From NCBI GenBank assembly GCA_017544525.1, contig JAFYEA010000028.1, positions 155,954 to 219,953 of the forward strand: DNA of 64,000 nucleotides. Direction: 5' to 3'. Positions 1 through 8,785 of the stretch are shown here, one piece after another (position 1 is the first letter of the stretch; each line of letters opens with the position of its first letter). Below the pieces are notes generated by a model. The model had not been told where the DNA came from. It did no database searches and saw only the letters and a program-made list of their open reading frames with translations. The position numbers and the translations under genes were made by a program. This DNA is from Bacilli bacterium (GTDB lineage Bacteria > Bacillota_I > Bacilli_A > RF39 > UBA660).

Positions 1-2477
1 AAATATTAAATCCATCTTATAATGCTCAATTTAGATTTAGAGTATATCAAGATTGTTATATTAGAATTGCTATTACAAGAGCAGATCAAATTAATACGAT
101 GACAATGAAAGAAGTAAATTTATTGTCTACTTCAATTGATGAAAATAAATTATTGTCTTCTAGTGATTTAAAGGAAAGATTAACATGGGTATATTCAATA
201 GGAAGTGTTACATCAATTAATTCTTCTAAATTGGATTATAGTGCTTCTTATTGGGATTTTACACCATTGAATTCTAAATTAAACAATGTTAGTGTTGAAG
301 ATTTATCTGGTAATAATTATGTAGCTAGTGGAAAAATACATAGTATTACAAGCAATGGTGCTATATTTGATGGAAGTGGAGAATCAACAAGTGCATTAAA
401 AGTAAATAATTATAAATTACCAACTACTGGTCATATTACTATGTCAGCTAGAATAAGGGGAGATTATTCATGGCCATATCAAGCTTTATTCTCAAGTCAT
501 ACAGGAAGTCAAGGTATGGGAATATTTATACATTATTTCCAAATATATGTACTTATAAACAATTCATATTATAGTACTGGATATTATCTTCCGATTAGTA
601 CAGAAGCCGAGGTAACAGCAACATATGATGTTCAAACTAATAACAAGAAACATCTTCGTGTATATGTTAATGGAAATCAAGTATATGAAAATTTAAATGT
701 TACAGGGTTAGTAGTACCAAACGATGCTAATACATACATTGGATATGATAAAAAATATGCACCACAATCTACATCATATAGATTTGTTGGTCTTATTAAA
801 AATGTAAAAGTATTTGACAGATGCTTAACTGCAGAAGAGATACAAGATAATTATAATTCATCTAGTATTACAAATTCTGAAGGGTTATCATTATACTTTG
901 ATTTGACTAAGAATACTCCAGTATATGAGTCATATTATCCTAAAGTTAAACATAATGGAGATATTACATATGCATGGGATTATAATGAAGAAGATATAAT
1001 TGATAAGGTAGATAAACAACCATTAATACCTCTTCCTACTGAAATAGGTGAAGTTGGTAATACTGGATTATCTAGAAAAGGATTAAAATCTTCTAATAGT
1101 AGTTTATTATTCTTAAATTCTGAAATAGAAGATAATTATACCGTTTATTCTTCTGGAATTAATACAATTAATCTAGAGTTTAAAGAAATATCTAAAGACT
1201 TGAAGATAGAATATGAATACAAGAATAATACATATACTACAAATGTAGATAGAAGAGTTTACTCATTCTCTTATGATTATACTAATGAAGCTAAAATTAT
1301 TATTAAGAATGCTTATGAAAGTAAAGAAATGATAATAAGACCTGAAGATTATGCTAAAAAGATTAAGATAATGAATAATAAATACTATTATATTATTGAT
1401 GATATCTTATATGAAAATGGTAAACAATTAATTAATGATGCTAAAAATATTTATAATAATTTAGTATTATTAGGAAATGGTAAGATATTTAATATTAATA
1501 CTAATAATATTCAAAAACCTATTAATAATGATGGTATATTAAGTAATGTAATTCCATTATATAGTAGTACATTTGAAGATATATTAATTAACACTTATTA
1601 TTACTATACATTAATAGGTAATGATGAATTAGATTATCAATTGTTTATATATAATAATCAATTATATATGTTAGATAATAGTGATACTATTAATAATAAT
1701 GTTGTATTTGGTAAATATAATTTAGAAGATTATGAAATAATATTAACAAAAGATAATAGTTTGAAATCATTAAAGGGATTAATTAAATATCCTAAAACAT
1801 TTGTTAATGCTAAGATTAGTGAAATAACATTTGATAAAGATAGTAATGATACAATTATCATGATTCGTTATAATAATGGGGATATTTTATCATTCAATTA
1901 TATTACTGGTGAAGAATTATATAGTGTAAATAATAAAATGAAATTAAGTATATTTGAATATATTAATTCTTCATTTAGTAAAAATACTATAGAACTTAGT
2001 GAAACTAATAGTGAATATGAAAATAGTAAAAAACTAATCAAGTCAATTGATTTGACTAATGATAATACTATTAATGAATTAGTTAATGAAGTGGTTGATG
2101 AAAATAATAATACAAGTAATAAATTAAATACAGAATATATTACTGTATATAATACTGTTAGTGGATTATATGATATATATAATGTTAATGAATTAATTAC
2201 TGTTGAAACAAAAGAAGAAGGTGGAGAAGATAATCCTTCTGAAGAAAAACCAAATAAAGAAGAAAATATTATCACAAAACCTAAAGTTGTTTCAATAAAT
2301 AATAAGTTTAAGTCTAACATAGAATTATATAATCATTTCTATGATAATAGTAGTAATAAAGTAAGTGATAAGAAGTTAATAATATTTACAGTTATATTAG
2401 TATTGGTAGTTGTAAACTTATTAGTATTAAGTTTTGTATACAGCAGGAAGGAGAATAAAAATGTCCAAGAAAGTTAA
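1..2477 (+). CDS. Large surface protein with LamG-like domain, membrane anchored (5' partial)
   Basis: The reading frame is open from base 3 and runs without a stop through the ATG at 99, so the true start lies before the window and at least 824 residues are present. About residues 80-287 resemble a LamG/concanavalin-like jelly-roll: a sandwich-rich region with a WDF opening and an ending like VKVFDRCLTAEEIQ, a common LamG finish. The middle is a low-complexity Asn/Tyr/Ile-rich stretch, then a Glu/Pro-rich spacer and a C-terminal membrane helix (about 792-813) with a short charged tail. This order implies an exported protein anchored by its C-terminus. Ligand binding or adhesion is an inference from LamG families. 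It overlaps the next gene by 17 nt. Confidence 0.8.
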   Translation, partial: ILNPSYNAQFRFRVYQDCYIRIAITRADQINTMTMKEVNLLSTSIDENKLLSSSDLKERLTWVYSIGSVTSINSSKLDYSASYWDFTPLNSKLNNVSVEDLSGNNYVASGKIHSITSNGAIFDGSGESTSALKVNNYKLPTTGHITMSARIRGDYSWPYQALFSSHTGSQGMGIFIHYFQIYVLINNSYYSTGYYLPISTEAEVTATYDVQTNNKKHLRVYVNGNQVYENLNVTGLVVPNDANTYIGYDKKYAPQSTSYRFVGLIKNVKVFDRCLTAEEIQDNYNSSSITNSEGLSLYFDLTKNTPVYESYYPKVKHNGDITYAWDYNEEDIIDKVDKQPLIPLPTEIGEVGNTGLSRKGLKSSNSSLLFLNSEIEDNYTVYSSGINTINLEFKEISKDLKIEYEYKNNTYTTNVDRRVYSFSYDYTNEAKIIIKNAYESKEMIIRPEDYAKKIKIMNNKYYYIIDDILYENGKQLINDAKNIYNNLVLLGNGKIFNINTNNIQKPINNDGILSNVIPLYSSTFEDILINTYYYYTLIGNDELDYQLFIYNNQLYMLDNSDTINNNVVFGKYNLEDYEIILTKDNSLKSLKGLIKYPKTFVNAKISEITFDKDSNDTIIMIRYNNGDILSFNYITGEELYSVNNKMKLSIFEYINSSFSKNTIELSETNSEYENSKKLIKSIDLTNDNTINELVNEVVDENNNTSNKLNTEYITVYNTVSGLYDIYNVNELITVETKEEGGEDNPSEEKPNKEENIITKPKVVSINNKFKSNIELYNHFYDNSSNKVSDKKLIIFTVILVLVVVNLLVLSFVYSRKENKNVQES

Positions 2478-2937
2478 AATATTAATTATTATAGCTATAG
2501 TAGTTGCCGCTACTATAGCTATAGTGCTTATGATAAAACCTAATAAAGAAAAATCATTTGATATAGAAGAGTTAAGAAAACAAAGTTTATCATATTATGA
2601 AGATTATGAACTTAGAATTCTTGATTTTATGGATATGACTGCTTTATTTGGAATAGATAAAGATAATGATGAAAATAGTATGTTTTTAGCCAATATATCA
2701 AATGAAGAAATAAAGAAAGAAGATATGTTTATCTTAATAGTTATGAATACTAATGATAGTGATTATTATGATATATTTCAAAGTTATGTAGATTCTGAGA
2801 AGAATTATGAGGATAATGAAAAAATATTAGAATTATTCAATAATTCAATATTGAAAAAAGGAAAAAATTATACATATTTTATTCTTGGAGATAATCCTAA
2901 AGAAATAGAAAAAGATATACTATTACAATATAAATAA
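2461..2937 (+). CDS. Small membrane-anchored protein of unknown function
   Basis: 158 residues. The start at 2461 is chosen because an AGGAAGGAG ribosome site sits at 2445-2453; an upstream TTG in frame would ignore it. An N-terminal membrane helix (about residues 5-25) is followed by an acidic domain with no motif I recognise. The gene overlaps the end of the LamG-domain protein and lies 12 nt before the cation transporter, so the three are probably co-transcribed. Confidence 0.75.
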   Translation: MSKKVKILIIIAIVVAATIAIVLMIKPNKEKSFDIEELRKQSLSYYEDYELRILDFMDMTALFGIDKDNDENSMFLANISNEEIKKEDMFILIVMNTNDSDYYDIFQSYVDSEKNYEDNEKILELFNNSILKKGKNYTYFILGDNPKEIEKDILLQYK

Positions 2938-2949
2938 GAAGATGATAAA

Positions 2950-4098
2950 ATGATAAAAAAATTGTTTATTAAAAACTATGAAAATACTAAAGATGCTGAT
3001 GTTAGAAATAAATATGGTATAGTAGCAGGAATATTTGGAGTTATAACAAATACTATTATTGGTGTGATTAAACTAATAATTGGTATATTATCTCATAGTA
3101 TTAGTATAGTTGTAGATGCTTTAAATAATATTTCTGACATGTTAACATCTGTTTTAACAATAGTTGGTTTTAATATGTCTAATAAAAAACCTGATAAAAA
3201 ACATCCATATGGTTATGCTAGATATGAATATATATTTGGATTAATAATAGCAATAATTATGTTAGTAATGGGTATTTTATTTGCTCGTGAAAGTGTTGAT
3301 AAAATAATACATCCTAGAGTTTTAGATATCAGTTTAATTACATATGTTATTCTTTTAATAGCAATTATACTTAAGTTTATTCAAATGTTTGTATATTTAG
3401 ATTTTGCTAATAGTATTAAATCTAATACATTAAAAACAAATGCAGTTGATACTAGAAATGATATTATTACAACATGTGTTATATTTATATCTATGTATAT
3501 TATGCAAACATATAATATTAATATAGATGGATATTTAGGTTTATTTGTTTCTATATTCGTAATTTATAGTAGTATAAAAATGATTAAAGAAGTTATACAA
3601 CCTTTAATAGGAATAGTACCATCTAAGAAACAAGTAAATGAAATTAAAAGTAAAATTATGTCTTATGATTGTGTACTTGGTATACATGATTTAGTTATTC
3701 ATAATTATGGTGTTCATAATGATTTTGTTACTGTACATATTGAACTTAATTCTAAATTAACATTATTAAAAGCACATGATTTAATAGATGAAATAGAGAA
3801 TGATTTAAAAGAGCATATGAATTTACAAGTGACTATACATATGGATCCTATAGTAGTAGGGGATAAACAAATAGATAAAATGAAGAATAGAATTCTAAAG
3901 TTATTAAAAGAATTGAATAAGAAAATTGAAATACATGATTTTAGAATGATAAAAGGTAAACATAAAACAAATATATTATTTGATGTAGTATTACCATTTG
4001 ATCTTAATTATTCATATAAAGATATAAAAGCATATTTGAATGAAAAAATAAAAGGCAATTATGAATACTATATTGAAATAGATAGACCTTTTTGTTAA
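2950..4098 (+). CDS. Cation diffusion facilitator (CDF) family metal transporter
   Basis: 382 residues with six predicted membrane helices in the first 220. The CDF signature is visible: DALNNISD in helix 2 (Asp56 and Asp63 are likely metal ligands), the HPYGYARYEY loop after it, and a helix-5 VDTRND motif with the second ligand pair. The soluble tail (from about 225) is longer than in minimal CDF proteins and probably carries the cytoplasmic metal-binding domain plus about 80 extra residues. CDF proteins export divalent metals (Zn, Mn, Fe, Co) against protons. The metal cannot be read from sequence. A terminator follows at once. Confidence 0.93.
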   Translation: MIKKLFIKNYENTKDADVRNKYGIVAGIFGVITNTIIGVIKLIIGILSHSISIVVDALNNISDMLTSVLTIVGFNMSNKKPDKKHPYGYARYEYIFGLIIAIIMLVMGILFARESVDKIIHPRVLDISLITYVILLIAIILKFIQMFVYLDFANSIKSNTLKTNAVDTRNDIITTCVIFISMYIMQTYNINIDGYLGLFVSIFVIYSSIKMIKEVIQPLIGIVPSKKQVNEIKSKIMSYDCVLGIHDLVIHNYGVHNDFVTVHIELNSKLTLLKAHDLIDEIENDLKEHMNLQVTIHMDPIVVGDKQIDKMKNRILKLLKELNKKIEIHDFRMIKGKHKTNILFDVVLPFDLNYSYKDIKAYLNEKIKGNYEYYIEIDRPFC

Positions 4099-4099
4099 T

Positions 4100-4122
4100 A
4101 AGAGTAGAAATACTCTTTTTAA
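4100..4122 (+). terminator. Intrinsic terminator after CDF transporter
   Basis: AAGAGTA (4100-4106), GAAA loop, TACTCTT (4111-4117), then a short T run. Confidence 0.8.
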
Positions 4123-4127
4123 TTTTA

Positions 4128-4177
4128 AATAACTTTGTAACAAAATGATAAAAAGTTATTGACAATTTAATAACTTT
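4128..4177. promoter_or_regulatory. Three-site repeat around a promoter, possible operator
   Basis: AATAACTTT occurs at 4128-4136 and 4169-4177, and its inverted form AAAGTTATT at 4152-4160. The two direct copies lie in 20-bp repeats (4128-4147 and 4169-4188) that match at 18 positions. The middle copy overlaps the -35 and the third lies in the promoter spacer, an arrangement expected of a repressor site. The regulator is unknown. Confidence 0.4.
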
Positions 4178-4187
4178 GTATTAAAAT
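4159..4187 (+). promoter_or_regulatory. Sigma-A type promoter
   Basis: TTGACA at 4159-4164, a 17-nt spacer, TAAAAT at 4182-4187. It drives the small-protein genes that follow. Confidence 0.8.
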
Positions 4188-4212
4188 GTAACTATGTGGG
4201 GAGATGATTGAT

Positions 4213-4638
4213 ATGTTTGATTATACTGGACATATGGCTTTAGGAGAGGCAATGGGATTATTAAAAGAACATTATAAGAATCAATATGGTAATAATAATG
4301 ATGTGTCGGTTACTTTTTCTTTGGATCGTGAAACGGGGTGTTCACATGAATGGGGATCCAATGATGTTGAATACTATACTTATTATGCTTTGATTGCCCA
4401 AATTAGTTTTAGTATGAGAGTTGGTTCTATTGTTGTTGGTGATTGCTCAATAAGAAAGGGAGAAAAAGATCTTGAAAATGATTTGTTAGAAATATTTAAT
4501 AAATTATATGTAGATGGTGAAGATAAAGTCGTCAATATAATGTTTCCAACATTTGGTAATGACATAATTAATTATGATAGAAATGTAGTTGTTTACTTCA
4601 AAAAAAATGAATTAAGTTTAAATAGAAGTAAAAAATAA
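4213..4638 (+). CDS. Hypothetical protein
   Basis: 141 residues from ATG 4213, which lies 9 nt after GGGGAG (4198-4203); the earlier in-frame ATG at 4204 has no room for a ribosome site. No membrane helix or family motif is recognised. A central hydrophobic segment and charged ends suggest a small soluble protein. It is the first gene after a strong promoter and is followed by two Cys-motif proteins, likely as one transcript. Confidence 0.65.
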   Translation: MFDYTGHMALGEAMGLLKEHYKNQYGNNNDVSVTFSLDRETGCSHEWGSNDVEYYTYYALIAQISFSMRVGSIVVGDCSIRKGEKDLENDLLEIFNKLYVDGEDKVVNIMFPTFGNDIINYDRNVVVYFKKNELSLNRSKK

Positions 4639-4664
4639 CTAAATATAAAAGGAATGAAGTTGAG

Positions 4665-4892
4665 ATGAAAATAATTGAATTAGCAAATGATGTGGTAAGA
4701 TGTGGTTATTGTAAATCATTATTGAAAATTGAACCTTATGATCTGTTGAGTGAATCAACTGATTTAGGACGTTATATTTGTAATGTTTATTACATATGTG
4801 ATGTATGTAAAGCTAAAAATTATAATGTTCCAGAGATTTTTAAAGAAGGAAAAAAACAAGAGTATCAAAGAAGAATGAGAAGGGTTTTGTAA
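4665..4892 (+). CDS. Small zinc-ribbon-like protein
   Basis: 75 residues with CGYC near the N-terminus and CDVC about 30 residues later, a two-CxxC arrangement typical of a structural zinc ribbon. The C-terminus is basic (RRMRRVL). Function unknown. It sits 12 nt before another Cys-motif protein, so they are probably co-expressed. Confidence 0.7.
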   Translation: MKIIELANDVVRCGYCKSLLKIEPYDLLSESTDLGRYICNVYYICDVCKAKNYNVPEIFKEGKKQEYQRRMRRVL

Positions 4893-4904
4893 GAAGGAGG
4901 AATT

Positions 4905-5195
4905 ATGAAATTATTAGATTCTGAGTATGGACCAGAAAGATGGAAAACAATTATTTATTGTACAGGAAGAGGAAATGGAGGAGGAGGTTGTGGAACACTT
5001 TTAGAAGTTAGAGAAGAAGATATCTATAATACATTTAGTTATGATTATCTTGGAGATAGAGATACATATTATACTGTTTGTTGTCCAGTATGTGGAAAAG
5101 AAACAGATATAGATAGTAGATTAATTAATTTTAGTGTTTCAGGAAATAGTAAAGAAAGAGTTTTATCTAGATATAAGAAACAAGGCATTTATTAA
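4905..5195 (+). CDS. Small zinc-ribbon-like protein with Gly-rich loop
   Basis: 96 residues, preceded by an AAGGAGG ribosome site. It has Cys19, a GNGGGGC segment and CCPVC later, again a probable zinc-binding pair of knuckles. Not similar enough to the preceding gene to be called a simple duplicate. Function unknown. Confidence 0.7.
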   Translation: MKLLDSEYGPERWKTIIYCTGRGNGGGGCGTLLEVREEDIYNTFSYDYLGDRDTYYTVCCPVCGKETDIDSRLINFSVSGNSKERVLSRYKKQGIY

Positions 5196-5240
5196 TTTAA
5201 TAATTAGCTTGTTTATGATAAAATATAGATGGTGATAACT

Positions 5241-6008
5241 ATGAAAGAGTTTAAATTTGGTGTGGCAACAGATACTATAATATTCTATATCGATAGCAGG
5301 AAAAATGATAATATACGTGGATTACCTAGTAAACACTTTGGTGTATTACTTGTTAAAATGAATAATGATGTTTATAAAGATAAATGGGTGTTACCTGGTG
5401 GATTTGTAGGAATGGATGAAACATTAGAAGATGCAAATCAAAGAATAATAAAAAAGGAAACTAATTTGAATAATGTATATACTGAAGAAATAGGTGCTTT
5501 TTCTAGAGTAGATAGAGACTCAAGAGGAAGAGTTATATCAATAGCTTATATGTCATTAATTGATAAAAACAAATTGAAAAATAATATTAGTGAAAATGCA
5601 TCTTGGTTTGATATATATTTCAAAGAAGAAAATAATAAGACAATTGTAAGACTAGTTAAAGAAGATGAAGAATTATTATTAAAATATAAGAAAAAATTGG
5701 TTGATAAAACAACTGAAGAATATGAATATATTAGCGAAACAAATGTATTGGGATTTGATCATGAAGATATATTGATTAAAGGCATTGTTAATCTTAGAAA
5801 CAAAGTTAATTCTACAGATATAGCATTTAATTTAATGCCTGAAGAATTCACTATTGGAGAATTAAAACAGGTATATGAATTAATACTTGGCAAAAAAGTA
5901 ATTAACTCTGCTTTTAGAAGAGTAATTAAAGATAAAGTGGTATCAACAAACAATTATATTAAGACCGGTGGTCATAGACCTTCATGTTTATTTAAATATA
6001 AAAAATAA
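5241..6008 (+). CDS. nrtR: NrtR-like regulator (degenerate Nudix domain plus winged helix)
   Basis: 255 residues; the start at 5241 follows the GGTGAT ribosome site at 5232. The N-terminal half is a Nudix fold whose box (GGFVGMDETLEDANQR then IIKKETNL) has lost the catalytic RE..E pattern, as in NrtR proteins that bind ADP-ribose but need not hydrolyse it. The C-terminal half has the NrtR winged-helix hallmarks: GFDHEDIL, FTIGELKQVYELILGKK, FRRVIKDK and the final GGHRPSCLFKYK. NrtR represses NAD biosynthesis genes and releases DNA on binding ADP-ribose. A second family member lies inside the NAD cluster at 53.9 kb, so this one may control a different target set. A 15-bp palindrome (TTATTAA-T-TTAATAA, 5189-5203) precedes it. 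Confidence 0.82.
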   Translation: MKEFKFGVATDTIIFYIDSRKNDNIRGLPSKHFGVLLVKMNNDVYKDKWVLPGGFVGMDETLEDANQRIIKKETNLNNVYTEEIGAFSRVDRDSRGRVISIAYMSLIDKNKLKNNISENASWFDIYFKEENNKTIVRLVKEDEELLLKYKKKLVDKTTEEYEYISETNVLGFDHEDILIKGIVNLRNKVNSTDIAFNLMPEEFTIGELKQVYELILGKKVINSAFRRVIKDKVVSTNNYIKTGGHRPSCLFKYKK

Positions 6009-6031
6009 CTCCTTGAATGGAGTATTTTTTT
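6008..6031 (+). terminator. Intrinsic terminator after nrtR-like gene
   Basis: ACTCC (6008-6012), 6-nt loop, GGAGT (6019-6023), then A and a run of seven T. Confidence 0.75.
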
Positions 6032-6065
6032 GTGTTAGAATAATGAACTTGTAGAGAGGTATACT

Positions 6066-6809
6066 ATGACAGATTTAGCGGGATATTTTAAAGGAAGAAC
6101 TCCATTAGATGAGAGAGAAAAAGTATTTTTTGATATGGTTGATAAACTAGATAAAGAAAGTTTTAATTTGTTTTGTGAGATTACTAGTTTAAATGATGAA
6201 TCAACATATAAGATAGATAGCTTGATTATGAGAAGTGAAGAACTATATAATATATTTTTAGTTATAGAAGATTGCTTTGAATACTTAGAAAAGATTGAAC
6301 AAGAAAGTGGCATCTATGCAGGGAACAGATTACAGGCTAAAAGATTATTAGCAGGAATAATGACAGCCAATCTATTTATGTTTAATTTTTTGATAGCTAT
6401 AATAGTTTTTGTTATGATTAATATGAAAGCTAATAAAGATTATGCTGAAGAGTTTTCTAAAATATGTGATAGAGTATTTAAATTTGATGAAGATCAAATG
6501 AGAATTATTAAAACAACTTTAGAAAATTGTCAAAGATTATTAAAGGGTAAAATGAATAGATTAAATGTTACTCTTAAAGAAGATTATGATGGAATAATTG
6601 TAAAATCTAATAGTGTAATAGGAGAATATATTAATGGAGAAATAGGAGAAGAATATATTAATAAATTACCTATTGAAGTTAAAAATAATATTGTAAATAT
6701 ATTACATCAAGATTTAAATGTTGAAAGTACTAATATATATGAATTGTTAGGTTTAACAAAGAAAAAGTATAATGATAATATAAGACTAATAAAAGAATTA
6801 ACAAACTAG
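6066..6809 (+). CDS. Membrane protein of unknown function
   Basis: 247 residues with a hydrophobic segment at about 97-119 that would cross the membrane, flanked by charged helical regions. Ribosome site GAGAGG lies upstream. No family recognised. It stands alone between two terminators, so it is probably monocistronic. Confidence 0.7.
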   Translation: MTDLAGYFKGRTPLDEREKVFFDMVDKLDKESFNLFCEITSLNDESTYKIDSLIMRSEELYNIFLVIEDCFEYLEKIEQESGIYAGNRLQAKRLLAGIMTANLFMFNFLIAIIVFVMINMKANKDYAEEFSKICDRVFKFDEDQMRIIKTTLENCQRLLKGKMNRLNVTLKEDYDGIIVKSNSVIGEYINGEIGEEYINKLPIEVKNNIVNILHQDLNVESTNIYELLGLTKKKYNDNIRLIKELTN

Positions 6810-6826
6810 ATTTTTATCTAGTTTTT
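6803..6826 (+). terminator. Intrinsic terminator
   Basis: Nine-bp stem AAACTAGAT (6803-6811) with ATCTAGTTT (6816-6824) and T-rich loop and tail; overlaps the stop codon. Confidence 0.8.
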
Positions 6827-6838
6827 AAATGTAATAAT

Positions 6839-6847
6839 TGTTATAAT
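6839..6847 (+). promoter_or_regulatory. Extended -10 promoter for the NifU-like/GGGtGRT pair
   Basis: TGT-TATAAT at 6839-6847 just after the terminator; no good -35 seen, so the extended -10 would carry recognition. Confidence 0.5.
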
Positions 6848-6883
6848 ATTTTTAGTGGTAAAGTATATATAAAGGAGGTAAAT

Positions 6884-7573
6884 ATGATATATACAAAAGA
6901 AGTAGAACATATGTGTCCTGTAGGTAAAGTATGTCATGGTTGTGCTCCAATACCTGAAGAAGGTAAATGGGTACAAGCAAAAGAAATAAAAGATATTTCT
7001 GGACTTACTCATGGTATAGGATGGTGTGCACCTCAACAAGGAGCATGTAAATTAACATTAAACATTAAGGAAGGAATAATTGAAGAAGCATTAGTTGAAA
7101 CTATTGGTTGTTCTGGTATGACTCATAGTGCAGCAATGGCAGGAGAGATATTAGTTGGTAAAACTATATTAGAAGCATTAAATACTGATTTAGTATGTGA
7201 TGCGATTAATACAGCAATGAGGGAATTATTCTTACAAATAGTATATGGAAGAAGTCAATCTGCTTTTTCTGAAGGTGGACTTGCTATTGGGGCGGGTTTA
7301 GAAGATTTAGGAAAAGGTACTAGAAGTCAAATAGGAACTATTTATTCGACTAAAGTTAAAGGACCTAGATATTTAGAACTAGCTGAAGGATATATTGTTG
7401 AAATTGGACTTGATAAGAATAATGAAATATGTGGATATAAATATGTTAATCTAGGGAAAATGATGGAAAATATTAAAAAAGGAATTGAACCTATGGAAGC
7501 AATTGAAAAAGCAAGTGGAACATATGGTAGATTCGATGAGGCGGTCAAGAAAATTGATCCTAGGGAGGAATAA
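6884..7573 (+). CDS. NifU-like iron-sulfur scaffold family protein, partner of GGGtGRT protein
   Basis: 229 residues behind a near-perfect AAAGGAGG site. It resembles the NifU N-terminal/iron-sulfur scaffold fold: conserved Cys-rich N-terminus (MCPVGKVCHGCAP), IGWCAPQQGACK, and the scaffold-like segment IGCSGMTHSAAMAGEILVGK. In many anaerobes this protein is encoded next to the GGGtGRT protein, exactly as here (2-nt gap). Cluster assembly or delivery is an inference; the pair is uncharacterised as far as I know. Confidence 0.8.
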   Translation: MIYTKEVEHMCPVGKVCHGCAPIPEEGKWVQAKEIKDISGLTHGIGWCAPQQGACKLTLNIKEGIIEEALVETIGCSGMTHSAAMAGEILVGKTILEALNTDLVCDAINTAMRELFLQIVYGRSQSAFSEGGLAIGAGLEDLGKGTRSQIGTIYSTKVKGPRYLELAEGYIVEIGLDKNNEICGYKYVNLGKMMENIKKGIEPMEAIEKASGTYGRFDEAVKKIDPREE

Positions 7574-7575
7574 TT

Positions 7576-8571
7576 ATGGCATTATTTGAAAGTTACGAAA
7601 GAAGAATAGACCAAATTAAACCTGTAATGAAAAAATATGGAATCAAAGATTTTGAAGATGCTAGAAAGATATGTACTGATAAAGGATTTGATCCATATGA
7701 AATAGTTAAAGGAATTCAACCAATATGTTTTGAAAATGCATGTTGGGCTTATACTTTAGGAGCAGCAATCGCTATTAAATCTGGTAGAACTAAAGCAAGT
7801 GAAGCAGCTAAAGCTATTGGAGAAGGTTTACAAGCATTTTGTATTCCAGGTAGTGTTGCTGACGATAGAAAAGTAGGACTTGGACATGGTAATTTAGCTT
7901 CTATGTTATTAAATGAAGATACTAAATGTTTTGCATTCTTAGCAGGACATGAATCATTTGCAGCAGCAGAGGGAGCAATTGGTATTGCTAAAAGTGCTAA
8001 TAAAGTAAGAAAAGAACCATTAAGAGTTATATTAAATGGATTAGGAAAAGATGCTGCTCAAATAATATCACGTGTAAATGGATTTACATATGTTAAAACT
8101 GAATTTGATTTTTATACAGGGAAAGTAAAAATAGTAGATGAAATTAAATATTCAGATGGAGAAAGAAGCAAAGTTAGATGTTATGGTGCTAATGATGTTA
8201 GAGAAGGAGTTGCTATTATGCATTTAGAAGGAGTAGATGTATCTATTACTGGTAACTCTACAAATCCAACTCGTTTTCAACATCCAGTTGCTGGAACATA
8301 TAAGAAAGAATGCATTGAGAATGAAAAAAAATACTTCTCAGTTGCTAGCGGTGGAGGAACAGGTAGAACTCTTCATCCAGATAATATGGCCGCCGGACCT
8401 GCTTCATATGGTATGACAGATACTATGGGAAGAATGCATAGTGATGCTCAATTTGCTGGATCTTCTTCAGTGCCAGCACATGTAGAAATGATGGGACTTA
8501 TTGGTATGGGTAATAATCCTATGGTAGGTGCAACAGTGTCAGTAGCAGTAGCGGTAGAAGAAAACTGTTAG
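7576..8571 (+). CDS. GGGtGRT family protein
   Basis: 331 residues. The family name motif GGGTGRT is present near residue 258, followed by the conserved LHPDNMAAGPASYG stretch and a C-terminus rich in small residues (MVGATVSVAVAVEE). Conserved Cys residues (KIC, QPIC, NACW, AFC) could bind a metal or cluster. It starts 2 nt after the NifU-like gene with its own GGGAGGAA ribosome site. The function of this family is not known; the constant pairing suggests it receives or handles the partner's cluster. Confidence 0.85.
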   Translation: MALFESYERRIDQIKPVMKKYGIKDFEDARKICTDKGFDPYEIVKGIQPICFENACWAYTLGAAIAIKSGRTKASEAAKAIGEGLQAFCIPGSVADDRKVGLGHGNLASMLLNEDTKCFAFLAGHESFAAAEGAIGIAKSANKVRKEPLRVILNGLGKDAAQIISRVNGFTYVKTEFDFYTGKVKIVDEIKYSDGERSKVRCYGANDVREGVAIMHLEGVDVSITGNSTNPTRFQHPVAGTYKKECIENEKKYFSVASGGGTGRTLHPDNMAAGPASYGMTDTMGRMHSDAQFAGSSSVPAHVEMMGLIGMGNNPMVGATVSVAVAVEENC

Positions 8572-8590
8572 TAATATTTTGTTAATAACA

Positions 8591-8619
8591 TTGACATAAT
8601 AACAAATGTGTGGTATAAT
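8591..8619 (+). promoter_or_regulatory. Strong consensus promoter upstream of the Mn riboswitch
   Basis: TTGACA (8591-8596), 17 nt, TATAAT (8614-8619), preceded by TGG so also an extended -10. Confidence 0.9.
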
Positions 8620-8627
8620 GATATCGT

Positions 8628-8716
8628 TGAAAGGGAGTAGTTCTCATTGAAAAATGATCTATATTTCATCAATGCGGTTGTTATACCTGGATATATAGTT
8701 AATGAACAAGACTTTT
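8628..8716 (+). promoter_or_regulatory. yybP-ykoY manganese riboswitch aptamer
   Basis: The RNA has the family's fixed pieces in order: AAAGGGAGTAG (8630-8640), a short hairpin, TCATCAATGCG (8667-8677) flanked by a CTATAT/ATATATAG stem, CCTGG (8686-8690), and AACAAGACTTT closing P1 (8705-8715) against AAAG (8630-8633). These match the known Mn2+-binding class, where the two L1/L3 loops meet around Mn2+. The P1 3' strand overlaps the terminator arm that follows, so ligand-bound RNA should read through (ON switch). Confidence 0.88.
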
Positions 8717-8746
8717 ACAAAAGTTTGTAGGGGTCTTGTTTTTTTT
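8705..8746 (+). terminator. Riboswitch-controlled terminator
   Basis: AACAAGAC (8705-8712) pairs with GTCTTGTT (8733-8740), with an inner ACAAA/TTTGT hairpin, then more T. Its 5' arm is shared with riboswitch helix P1. Confidence 0.85.
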
Positions 8747-8785
8747 GCATCAAGATTCTTGCTTGCAAAGAATGGAGGAATGAAA

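Noticed and set aside
1898..2320. Long open frame on the - strand inside the LamG-domain gene
   Set aside because: Low-complexity mirror of Asn/Ile-rich coding sequence; no ribosome site or promoter.
4213..5195. Phage-like module of small proteins
   Set aside because: Zinc-ribbon proteins alone are not evidence; no integrase, structural or replication genes nearby.
8702..8785. Start of the deoxyribosyltransferase-like gene at ATG 8702
   Set aside because: That codon and the following bases are part of the riboswitch and its terminator; the ribosome sites are at 8774 and 8818.
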